From: PALSA-1180 sp964624625
GTDB taxonomy: Bacteria > Oederibacteriota > Muellerivitia > Muellerivitales > Muellerivitaceae
Assembly (NCBI GenBank): GCA_964624625.1
Contig: CAZUXW010000033.1
Location: 1-31,316 of the forward strand
DNA: 31,316 nt
Direction: 5' to 3'
This document shows, one piece after another, positions 1 through 6,250 of the stretch; the stretch's first letter is position 1, and the number at the start of each line of letters is the position of its first letter. The notes under the pieces are model-generated. The model did no database searches, was not told where the DNA came from, and saw only the letters and a list, made by a program, of their open reading frames with translations. A program made the translations under genes and the position numbers.

Positions 1-54
1 TGAAGCCACATCGTTGAAAGCATCCGGGGCGATGGACTTGTCAATCGGGAGCAT
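1..54 (-). CDS. Start of an unidentified gene, cut by the window edge
   Basis: On the minus strand an ATG at 54 opens a frame that stays open for all 18 codons to the window edge, beginning MLPIDKSIAPDAFNDVAS. A purine-rich GGAGGGGAGG stretch (74 to 65) lies about 10 bases upstream of the ATG and could be its ribosome binding site. The fragment is too short to assign a family. It would be divergent from the cold-shock gene. The call rests only on the start context and the open frame, so it is weak. Confidence 0.33.
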   Translation of the reverse strand, partial: MLPIDKSIAPDAFNDVAS

Positions 55-135
55 CTTTAGTCGGCCTCCCCTCCAAAGGGACGCCACTGCGGTTGAAGGT
101 GATACACAAGGTGCGGAAAAGGTAGGATTGGAAAG

Positions 136-339
136 ATGCCAACGGGCCGAGTGAAGTGGTTCAACGCCGGCAAGGGTTACGGGTTCATTGAGCAGGAGGG
201 CGGGGAAGACGTATTCGTCCATTTCTCGGCCATCCAAGGCGACGGATTCAAGACCTTAACGGCGGGACAAGAAGTGACGTTTGAGATTGTGCAGGGAGCG
301 AAGGGGCAGCAAGCGGCGAATGTAATGAAAGCGAACTAA
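136..339 (+). CDS. Cold-shock protein, CspA family
   Basis: This 67-residue protein is a single cold-shock domain, the usual length for the family. The RNP1-type motif KGYGFIE (13-19) and the RNP2-type motif VFVHFSAI (26-33) are both intact; these aromatic residues stack on single-stranded nucleic acid. Family members act as cytoplasmic RNA chaperones and antiterminators, and many are not cold-induced. The ATG at 136 follows a weak purine-rich stretch (AGGATTGGAAAG). The gene is monocistronic, closed by a strong intrinsic terminator 14 bases past the stop. Which Csp paralogue it is cannot be told from sequence. Confidence 0.96.
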   Translation: MPTGRVKWFNAGKGYGFIEQEGGEDVFVHFSAIQGDGFKTLTAGQEVTFEIVQGAKGQQAANVMKAN

Positions 340-353
340 ACGACACCCAACCC

Positions 354-387
354 AAGGCCTTCCCGAAAGGGAAGGCCTTTTTTGTTT
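354..387 (+). terminator. Intrinsic terminator of the cold-shock gene
   Basis: A perfect 11-bp stem (arms 354-364 and 369-379) encloses a GAAA tetraloop and runs into a T-rich tract at 378-387. It starts 14 bases after the csp stop codon. Confidence 0.93.
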
Positions 388-465
388 AACAACCCTATCC
401 ACCCAAATATATTTTAAGAGTAGGGGCGAAGCTTGACTTCGCCATGCCCATGACGGGGGAAAATA

Positions 466-1212
466 ATGACGAGCAAAAAATTCCAAACTTTTGAAACAGT
501 GGCTCCCGGCGGCGCCTCGTCCCGGGGAGCCAAAGTGGATGTTCTGGCCTTCGGCGCCCATCCCGATGACGTGGAAATCGCCATGGGAGGAACCATCCTT
601 TCCTTAAAATCCAAGGGAGCCAAAGTGGTGGTTTGCCACTTAACGGATGGGGAACCCACGCCCTATGGAAATCGAAAAACCAGGTTGAGGGAAGCGGAAA
701 AAGCCGCCAAGATTTTAAATGTGGATGACTACCTGGTCCTGCCCATGAAGAACCGGGAATTGCAGGACACCTTGCCGGCGCGCCGAAAGGTGGCGGAGGT
801 CATCCGGCGGTTTAAACCCGCGATGATTTTCGCTCCTTACTGGGTGGACGCCCATCCGGACCACTGGGGTGGATGCCAATTGGTGGAAGCGGCCAGGTTT
901 TGGGCCAAGCTGGTCAAGACCACGATGAAGGGAGACCCCTGGTATCCCCCGAAGCTTTATTACCACCTTTGCTCCCACCTGAGGCCCAACGTCCAACCTT
1001 CCTTCGTGGTGGACACCTCCTCCTTCCACGATCGAAAATTATCCGCGGTCCGAAGCTATGAAAGCCAATTTTTGAAAAAGCCAGGAAGCAGGGCGCTGGA
1101 ACATATTACGGTGACGAACCGCTATTTTGGGGCCATGATTGGAACGGCCGCCGCCGAGCCCTTTTTCTCCAAGGAGAACTTGGGAGTCGCGGACCCGAGG
1201 TTGTTCCTTTAA
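466..1212 (+). CDS. PIG-L/LmbE-family deacetylase, BshB1-like
   Basis: This 248-residue protein is a zinc-dependent N-acetylglucosamine deacetylase of the PIG-L (LmbE) family. The diagnostic AHPDDVE motif is at 31-37 and a second metal motif, DAHPDHWG, at 128-135; by family analogy His32, Asp35 and His133 bind zinc. The text around LAFGAHPDDVEIAMGG, the REAEKAAKI helix and the RSYESQF segment reads like BshB1, which deacetylates GlcNAc-malate in bacillithiol synthesis. No other bacillithiol gene is in the window, so the pathway is an inference. About 24 residues precede the domain. The ATG at 466 follows GGGGGAAAATA, a plausible ribosome binding site. The 3' end is 9 bases from the convergent ankyrin gene. 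Confidence 0.87.
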   Translation: MTSKKFQTFETVAPGGASSRGAKVDVLAFGAHPDDVEIAMGGTILSLKSKGAKVVVCHLTDGEPTPYGNRKTRLREAEKAAKILNVDDYLVLPMKNRELQDTLPARRKVAEVIRRFKPAMIFAPYWVDAHPDHWGGCQLVEAARFWAKLVKTTMKGDPWYPPKLYYHLCSHLRPNVQPSFVVDTSSFHDRKLSAVRSYESQFLKKPGSRALEHITVTNRYFGAMIGTAAAEPFFSKENLGVADPRLFL

Positions 1213-1221
1213 GGTCTAAAA

Positions 1222-1716
1222 TTACATCATGGGGACCGGCGTATTTTCCGGCACCGGGGTGGGTGTGGGGGCGCCGTTCGGATATTCCTTGGCGCCGGCC
1301 TCCGTCAAGATCCTGGCGATTTTCAATCGCGTCAAATTCATGGCCAGTTTGAGGGCGCTGGTTCCGTATTTATCCACGGCGTTAACATTGGCCCCGTTGG
1401 CGATCAAAAACCTCACTATTTCCTCGTTTCGGTCGAACCAAGGGCTCAAGGAATCCGCCGCCACGGCTCCCATCAGCGGGGTCCGGCCCTCGGTATTCCT
1501 CACGTTCACGTTCATGCCGGAATCCAAATAAAGATGGACCGCTTCCCGGTTTCCCAATTGGGCGCATAGGACGAAATTTTCCTCGCTGACCTCGGTTATC
1601 TTGTTCGCTTCCACCAGTTCCTTCAGCTTCGCTTTCGCCGCGTCGGGGCCGGATTCGCAGCCCAGGGCCAGGCCCAAGGCCAGGCCCAGAAAGGCCAAAA
1701 TTTTTCCAATTTTCAT
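1222..1716 (-). CDS. Ankyrin-repeat protein with lipoprotein-like signal
   Basis: A 164-residue protein. It has a Lys start, a hydrophobic stretch (5-19) and Cys20, resembling a lipoprotein signal peptide, though ALGC is not the canonical lipobox (expected L at -3, A/S at -2). Ankyrin-type repeats follow; their signatures include VNVRNTEGRTPLMGA and VNAVDKYGTSALKLA, which alternate with helical segments such as EEIVRFLIANGAN. The tail is Pro/Thr rich. Ankyrin repeats bind protein partners, so it is probably an envelope-anchored binding protein; the partner is unknown. I chose the ATG at 1716 because AAGGAG lies 5 bases upstream. A GTG two codons earlier (1722) would overlap that ribosome binding site. 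It converges on the PIG-L gene and is divergent from recA. Confidence 0.82.
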   Translation of the reverse strand: MKIGKILAFLGLALGLALGCESGPDAAKAKLKELVEANKITEVSEENFVLCAQLGNREAVHLYLDSGMNVNVRNTEGRTPLMGAVAADSLSPWFDRNEEIVRFLIANGANVNAVDKYGTSALKLAMNLTRLKIARILTEAGAKEYPNGAPTPTPVPENTPVPMM

Positions 1717-1866
1717 AACCACTCCTTTTTCCCTCGAACCCCTGGGATCAGAGGTACCGGCTTTCCATGGGACTATTATGAAGCGCCGGGGGAGAACCTA
1801 CGAGGATAATAATGACGAAGTCTTTAAAGAGGGGCAAGCCCGGAAAATGGGAATGGAGGCTTCTTG

Positions 1867-1894
1867 AAAAAAGTATACTCTTGTATACTTTTTT
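1867..1894. promoter_or_regulatory. Perfect 12-bp inverted repeat, candidate LexA/SOS operator of recA
   Basis: Arms AAAAAAGTATAC (1867-1878) and GTATACTTTTTT (1883-1894) are perfect reverse complements separated by TCTT. The core GTATAC-N4-GTATAC has the size and symmetry of a dimeric repressor site. It ends one base before the -35 box of the recA promoter. LexA sites differ widely between phyla, and recA is the most conserved SOS target, so a LexA-type operator is the leading interpretation. No lexA gene is in the window, so this is inference. Confidence 0.6.
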
Positions 1895-1895
1895 C

Positions 1896-1924
1896 TTGAC
1901 AGGGCTTTTGACCCCCTTTAGGAT
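1896..1924 (+). promoter_or_regulatory. Sigma-70-type promoter of recA
   Basis: A consensus TTGACA -35 box (1896-1901) is followed by a 17-base spacer and TAGGAT (1919-1924), which matches the -10 consensus at four of six positions. Transcription would start near 1931, giving a leader of nearly 190 bases before recA. The position directly after the inverted repeat suits repression by a bound dimer. Confidence 0.7.
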
Positions 1925-1970
1925 AACCGCAACGAAAAAAACGGCTTAAATTCCCTTCCGGATGGTGCCC

Positions 1971-1989
1971 GGGAGGCGGCCTGCCTCCC
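1971..1989 (+). other. GC-rich hairpin in the recA leader
   Basis: GGGAGGC (1971-1977) and GCCTCCC (1983-1989) form a perfect 7-bp stem with a 5-base loop inside the 5' leader. There is no T-tract, so it is not an intrinsic terminator. It may affect leader stability or be incidental. The roughly 400 bases between the ankyrin gene and recA (1717-2117) otherwise hold only the operator and promoter; I see no supportable gene there. Confidence 0.35.
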
Positions 1990-2117
1990 AACCGGGAAGC
2001 GGAAACCACATCCATCCACTTTGCAACCAGAACATTAAACCATCCGTCAAAGCTGTAGCGGCGACGGGGCAGTCAAGGTTAACCGGCCTGCGGGCCTTTA
2101 TGAAAAAGGAGAAGGAA

Positions 2118-3281
2118 ATGGCGAACGAGAAACAAAAAGCTTTGGATTTGGCGATCTTGCAGATTGAGAAGGATCACGGCAAGGGAGCTATCATGAAACT
2201 AGGGGAGGCCAAGGTCCAAGACGTCAAGGCCATCTCCACGGGAGCCATCTCGCTGGATATCGCCACCGGCATTGGGGGCGTGCCCCGGGGCCGCATTGTT
2301 GAGATTTATGGGCCGGAGTCCTCCGGTAAAACCACCTTAACCCTTCATATTGTCGCCGAGTGCCAAAAGGCCGGCGGAACCGCCGTCTTTATCGACGCCG
2401 AACACGCCATGGATCCGGTTTACGCCAAGAAATTGGGCGTGAACGTGGATGAGCTTTTGATTTCCCAGCCGGATTCGGCGGAAGAAGCCCTTCAAATCGC
2501 CGATACGCTGATTCGTTCCGGAGCCATCGACGTCCTAGTCGTCGACTCGGTCGCCGCCTTGGCCCCCCGGGCAGAGCTGGAAGGTGAAATGGGAGACGCT
2601 CACGTGGGTCTCCAGGCCAGGCTGATGAGCCAGGCCTTGCGCAAGTTGACGGCCCTTCTTTCCAAGTCGCATACCTGCGCCATTTTCATCAACCAAATCC
2701 GGGAGAAGATCGGAGTCATGTTCGGGAATCCGGAAGTGACGCCGGGCGGAAGGGCCCTTAAATTTTACGCTTCCATGAGGCTGGATATCCGCCGGGTGGA
2801 GACCATCAAGAACGGCGACCAGAACATCGGCAACCATGTCAAAGCCAAGGTCGTGAAAAACAAGACGGCCCAACCCTTCAAGGAAGGCCATTTCGACATC
2901 ATCTTCGGCGAGGGAATCTCCAAGGAAGGCGCCTTGATTGATGTGGGCGTTGAAATGGGAATCGTCGACAAGAGCGGCAGCTGGCTGAGCTTCGGGGAAA
3001 ACAAGATCGGCCAAGGACGCGACGCGGCCAAGACCTTCTTGAAGGAGCACCCGGAGGTCTACGCCCAAATCGAGAAAAAGATCAAGGAAAAGGCCGGCTT
3101 GATTCCGGCGCCGGCCGAGAAGGAAAAGCCGAAGGTGGAGGCTGGTTCGCCTTCCCCGGCCGCGTTGCCCGCGAAACCGGCTTTGGCCGCCTCCAGCGCT
3201 CCCATTCCCGTTAAAGTCGAGCCGAAGCGCGAGGCAGCCTTTGTCCCGACGGACAAGGCCAAGTTGGCTTTGAAAAAATAG
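2118..3281 (+). CDS. recA: Recombinase RecA
   Basis: A 387-residue RecA, the ATP-dependent strand-exchange protein and activator of SOS repressor self-cleavage. Walker A is GPESSGKT (65-72), Walker B is the VLVVDS segment near 139-144, and the loop residues around EKIGVMFGNPEVTPGGRALKF are all present. I chose the ATG at 2118 because AAGGAGAAGG ends three bases upstream and the protein then begins like other RecAs (MANEKQKALDLA). An ATG at 2100 is in frame but lacks family similarity. The C-terminus (about 327-387) is a long Ala/Pro/Lys-rich tail, unlike the short acidic tail of the E. coli protein. The gene has its own promoter, a candidate operator and a terminator. Confidence 0.98.
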   Translation: MANEKQKALDLAILQIEKDHGKGAIMKLGEAKVQDVKAISTGAISLDIATGIGGVPRGRIVEIYGPESSGKTTLTLHIVAECQKAGGTAVFIDAEHAMDPVYAKKLGVNVDELLISQPDSAEEALQIADTLIRSGAIDVLVVDSVAALAPRAELEGEMGDAHVGLQARLMSQALRKLTALLSKSHTCAIFINQIREKIGVMFGNPEVTPGGRALKFYASMRLDIRRVETIKNGDQNIGNHVKAKVVKNKTAQPFKEGHFDIIFGEGISKEGALIDVGVEMGIVDKSGSWLSFGENKIGQGRDAAKTFLKEHPEVYAQIEKKIKEKAGLIPAPAEKEKPKVEAGSPSPAALPAKPALAASSAPIPVKVEPKREAAFVPTDKAKLALKK

Positions 3282-3304
3282 TTTGGTTAGTAGCTAAAAC
3301 ATTC

Positions 3305-3335
3305 AAAGAGGCGGCTTTTGCCGCCTCTTTTTTTG
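3305..3335 (+). terminator. Intrinsic terminator of recA
   Basis: A perfect 10-bp stem, AAAGAGGCGG (3305-3314) with CCGCCTCTTT (3321-3330), has a 6-base loop and continues into a T-run to 3334. It begins 23 bases after the recA stop. Confidence 0.93.
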
Positions 3336-3350
3336 TTTAGTCATTTTATC

Positions 3351-3387
3351 TTCCTCTCCCCTGGAGGGAGAGGGTAGGTGAGGGGGA
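3351..3387. repeat. Left palindromic repeat of the DUF559 cassette
   Basis: CCTCTCCC (3353-3360) and GGGAGAGG (3366-3373) form a hairpin, followed by GGTAGGTGAGGGGGA up to the ATG of the DUF559 gene. A related copy in the opposite orientation lies directly after that gene (3729-3770). The GAGGGGGA end of this repeat lies where the gene's ribosome binding site should be. Confidence 0.75.
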
Positions 3388-3728
3388 ATGAAAAAAGCCG
3401 TTCTTAAGGTCTTTGCCCGTACATTGCGTCGTGATCAGACTGACGCTGAGAGAAAGCTTTGGCGGTATTTACGGTCAAGGCAGTTTGAGGGTTTTAAATT
3501 CAGACGGCAGCAACCTTTGGGTTCGTACATCGTTGATTTTTTTATTCTTTTGAAGCCAAAGTTGTCGTTGAACTTGATGGTGGCCAGCATGAACGAGACA
3601 AGGAAAACGATAAAAAGAGAACCCTGGATCTAAATGCGGCTGGATTTCAGGTAATTCGTGTTTGGAACAACTGGTTTATGGCAGACGAGACGGCGGCTTT
3701 GGAAATACATACTCCAAAATCTTATTAA
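3388..3728 (+). pseudogene. DUF559 (PD-(D/E)XK, Vsr-like fold) protein, frameshifted
   Basis: The first half encodes a typical DUF559 start: TLRRDQTDAERKLWRYLRSR, then FKFRRQQPLGSYIVDFF. The frame breaks at a run of seven T at about 3537-3543. Adding one base gives the continuation FEAKVVVELDGGQHERD, then GFQVIRVWNNW and a TAA at 3726-3728. The restored protein would be about 113 residues, the normal family length, with the nuclease-like D and ELDGGQH motifs intact. As written, the reading frame from the ATG ends early at 3633. The lesion is a single missing base in a homopolymer, so it may be true inactivation, slippage-based switching or a sequencing error. DUF559 proteins resemble very-short-patch endonucleases; their substrate is not established. 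Confidence 0.85.
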
Positions 3729-3770
3729 GTCACCCTCACCCCGGCCCTCTCCCCTCAAGAGAGAGGGAGA
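3729..3770. repeat. Right palindromic repeat of the DUF559 cassette
   Basis: This element begins at the base after the DUF559 stop codon. CACCCTCACCCC precedes a hairpin formed by CCCTCTC (3745-3751) and GAGAGGG (3761-3767). Its reverse complement resembles the left repeat at 3351-3387, so the two are inverted with respect to each other. Confidence 0.75.
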
Positions 3771-3809
3771 CTGATTTTAAAAAAACATTTAAAAATCATC
3801 CCCATTTAT

Positions 3810-3838
3810 TTCAAAAAAATCGCCCATTTGCATACAAT
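3810..3838 (+). promoter_or_regulatory. Candidate promoter of the AsmA-family gene
   Basis: TTCAAA (3810-3815) and TACAAT (3833-3838) are separated by exactly 17 bases, matching the -35 and -10 consensus at four and five of six positions. The start codon is 30 bases downstream of the -10 box. Confidence 0.55.
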
Positions 3839-3867
3839 GGACGCACTTTTCCAGGAGGGGTTTATTC

Positions 3868-6177
3868 ATGCGTTTACTCATTAAGATTGTGCTGATCATT
3901 GGCGTTATTTTCGTTGTTTTACTGGGAGGGACCGCCGCCTATATCAAGATCCAATATCCCCCTGAAAAATTAAAATCGATCGCCACGGAGAAGTTGTCGG
4001 CGGCGCTCCAGCGAAAAGTTTCGGTCGGGGACGCTAATTTCAACCTGATGACCGGGTTTGAGATCAAGGATTTGAAAATCAGCAACCGCCCAGGCTGGGC
4101 CGCCGGCAATATGGTAGTGGCCAAGGACATTTCCATTTCCTACCACCTCTATCAACTGGTCATGGGATATTTTTCAAACCAGGTGATATTGGGAGAGATC
4201 AAGCTGAATGAGCCCCAAATCCTGGTGGAGCGCCGGGGTTTGGGCCAATTCAATTTTTCCGACATGACAGGGGACGCCTCCGCGGCCAACGCTCCGCCTT
4301 CCGCCCCGGCGGCGGCAACAAAGCCAGCCCCGGCTCCCGCGAAGCCCAAAGGGAAGGGCAAGCCAAAGAAAAAGCACGCCAAACACGCGGCCCTTTCGGC
4401 GCCGCTGGAAGCTCCGGCATCCTCTTCCTGGTTCGCGGACCAGGCTTGGGCAGGCCCGGCCGATGGAGGGTCGAAGTCCTCCATGACCGTCCTTGCCGAC
4501 AGCGTCAACATCAACCATGGAAAGATGACCTACCTGGATGAGACCACCAATCCCCCCCAGCGCTCGGAACTGAAGGACTTGAACTTAAAGGTGAAAAATA
4601 TTTCCACCCAAGGCGGAAAGACGACCTTTTCCCTGGGCACACCCTTTGATTATTCGGGTCTCAAATACGAGTTGGCGGTGGAGGGAACCCTTCGGTACTT
4701 TAAGTCGGGAAATTCCATCAAGGGATTGGACGTGAAGGGAACGGTCAACGGTTTGGGTTTTGGCTTCGCCGGGGATCTTTTGGACATGAGCGACAATCTG
4801 GCGCCGAACATCGACGGCACCGCCAGCTTGAACATGCTGCAATTCTCCGGGTTGATTCCCAAGAGCCTCTCCTCGATGCCGGATGGCTTGTCCTTCACCG
4901 GCCCAGCGAAAGTAACCTTCCACGCCGGTGGAAAATTTAAGAGCGGGTTGGAATTAACGGGGCTGGCCGATGGCTCCTCTTTGGCCATCAAATATAAGGA
5001 TATGTTCGTCAAGACCGATAAGACGATTTGTACGGTGGATTTCAAAAGCGTGATGAGCGAGAACGGCGACTTCAACATGCCTTTTTTCAAGGTTCTTTAC
5101 CAGGATTGGGAAGTGAACGGGTCCTTCCATTACGCCAAGGGATCCTCCTATTCGGGGGAAATCCACTCAAAATCACTTCCGCTAAAGGGCCTTCCGGGAA
5201 TGCTGCCGAAGTTGAGCAAAACGACGGTGGATGGCAGCTGCGTCATGGACGCGACCTATTCCCAAAATCTGAATCAGCCCGGTTCCTTCAAGGCGAATGG
5301 ACAGGCGGTTCTAAAGGGAGTGGGAATCACCCTTCCCCAGGAATCCTACCTGCAGGAGATGAACGGAACCATTTACTTGAACGGATTGATGGTCCGGGCC
5401 CCCTCGACTACCTTTAAGTCCTTTGACGGGACCGGCGTGACGGGGGTGACCATGAATCTCGGGGTCAAACCCTATCCTTACAGCTACGCCTTCAATTTGA
5501 AAAATGTTAACGCTCAAAAAGCCATCAATGCCAGCGCCGATGCCTATGTGGTCAAGAGCCCGGAGGACTACAAGGACAAGTTGTTCGGAACCATGAATAT
5601 GGTTTACCAAGGGAGCGGGCGCGGATTCTCGGCGGCCGAAATGGAGGCTAGTGCCTTGGGTTCGGGGAATTACACCATCACCTCCGCCAAGGTGAAAGGC
5701 TATTCGGCCATTAAGACCATCAACGGTATTTTCGGGGACCAGGGTGACAGTTTGGGATTTGACAAAATCGTAGGCACCTTGGCGGTCAAGAGCCAGGTTT
5801 GCTTTTTCAAGTCCGATTTCACAAGCAAGGTCGGGTCGATGCAGGCTTTGGGCGGAATTAATTTCAGCAACGTCTACACTCCCGACATGAAGGTTTTCGG
5901 GAACATTCATAAACAGTTTTTGGATTCGGATTTAATCAAATCCAAACTTCCTCCGGGAACAGACGTAAACTGCATCGCCGATTCCAATGGCGACGTGCCG
6001 GTGGATTTCAGGTTTACGGGCCCCGTCAAGGATAACAATTGGTCCTACGATTGGAACCGGCTGTTGAAAAACGTGGGAGACTGCATCGGCAAGAAGGCCC
6101 AGCAGGCCATCCAGCAAAAGGCGCAGGATTTGGGTAAGGACTTGGGGGATAAACTCAAGGGGCTCTTCGGAAAGTAA
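3868..6177 (+). CDS. AsmA-family envelope protein
   Basis: A 769-residue protein with one N-terminal membrane segment (about 5-26) and a large periplasmic part. Residues 27-130 read like the AsmA N-terminal domain: PPEKLKSIATEKLSAALQRK, then VSVGDANFNLMTGFEIKDL and the ILGEIKLNEPQILVER strand pattern. A low-complexity Ala/Pro/Lys linker (about 137-187) separates this from a long, beta-strand-rich remainder that includes further AsmA-like segments. Members of this superfamily are inner-membrane-anchored and are implicated in envelope lipid traffic and outer-membrane assembly. Length is within the family range. The ATG at 3868 follows AGGAGG (3853-3858). The gene stands alone between a candidate promoter and a terminator. 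Confidence 0.85.
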   Translation: MRLLIKIVLIIGVIFVVLLGGTAAYIKIQYPPEKLKSIATEKLSAALQRKVSVGDANFNLMTGFEIKDLKISNRPGWAAGNMVVAKDISISYHLYQLVMGYFSNQVILGEIKLNEPQILVERRGLGQFNFSDMTGDASAANAPPSAPAAATKPAPAPAKPKGKGKPKKKHAKHAALSAPLEAPASSSWFADQAWAGPADGGSKSSMTVLADSVNINHGKMTYLDETTNPPQRSELKDLNLKVKNISTQGGKTTFSLGTPFDYSGLKYELAVEGTLRYFKSGNSIKGLDVKGTVNGLGFGFAGDLLDMSDNLAPNIDGTASLNMLQFSGLIPKSLSSMPDGLSFTGPAKVTFHAGGKFKSGLELTGLADGSSLAIKYKDMFVKTDKTICTVDFKSVMSENGDFNMPFFKVLYQDWEVNGSFHYAKGSSYSGEIHSKSLPLKGLPGMLPKLSKTTVDGSCVMDATYSQNLNQPGSFKANGQAVLKGVGITLPQESYLQEMNGTIYLNGLMVRAPSTTFKSFDGTGVTGVTMNLGVKPYPYSYAFNLKNVNAQKAINASADAYVVKSPEDYKDKLFGTMNMVYQGSGRGFSAAEMEASALGSGNYTITSAKVKGYSAIKTINGIFGDQGDSLGFDKIVGTLAVKSQVCFFKSDFTSKVGSMQALGGINFSNVYTPDMKVFGNIHKQFLDSDLIKSKLPPGTDVNCIADSNGDVPVDFRFTGPVKDNNWSYDWNRLLKNVGDCIGKKAQQAIQQKAQDLGKDLGDKLKGLFGK

Positions 6178-6210
6178 AACCTGTCGTTGGCAAAACCATG
6201 AAATCATGAG

Positions 6211-6236
6211 AGAGCGGGGAAACCCGCTCTTTTTTT
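6211..6236 (+). terminator. Intrinsic terminator after the AsmA-family gene
   Basis: AGAGCGGG (6211-6218) pairs with CCCGCTCT (6223-6230) around a GAAA loop, followed by six T (6231-6236). It ends only 14 bases before the next start codon. Confidence 0.92.
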
Positions 6237-6250
6237 ATTAAGGATATTTT

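Noticed and set aside
1778..1867. Possible 29-codon leader ORF upstream of the recA operator
   Set aside because: No ribosome binding site, no similarity, and it lies upstream of the recA promoter.
1867..1894. The recA-upstream inverted repeat as a rho-independent terminator
   Set aside because: The stem is AT-rich with no GC clamp, and no plus-strand gene ends nearby. Symmetry and abutment to the -35 box fit an operator better.
1962..2117. Upstream extension of the recA reading frame from ATG 1962
   Set aside because: The extra 52 residues have no RecA similarity and translate the leader hairpin; the ATG at 2118 has a strong ribosome binding site.
3662..3895. A 77-residue plus-strand open frame
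   Set aside because: It translates the frameshifted end of the DUF559 gene, the right palindrome and the AsmA promoter region; it has no protein-like features.
5311..5910. A 199-residue minus-strand open frame
   Set aside because: It is antisense to the AsmA-family gene and has no start signal or recognisable domain.
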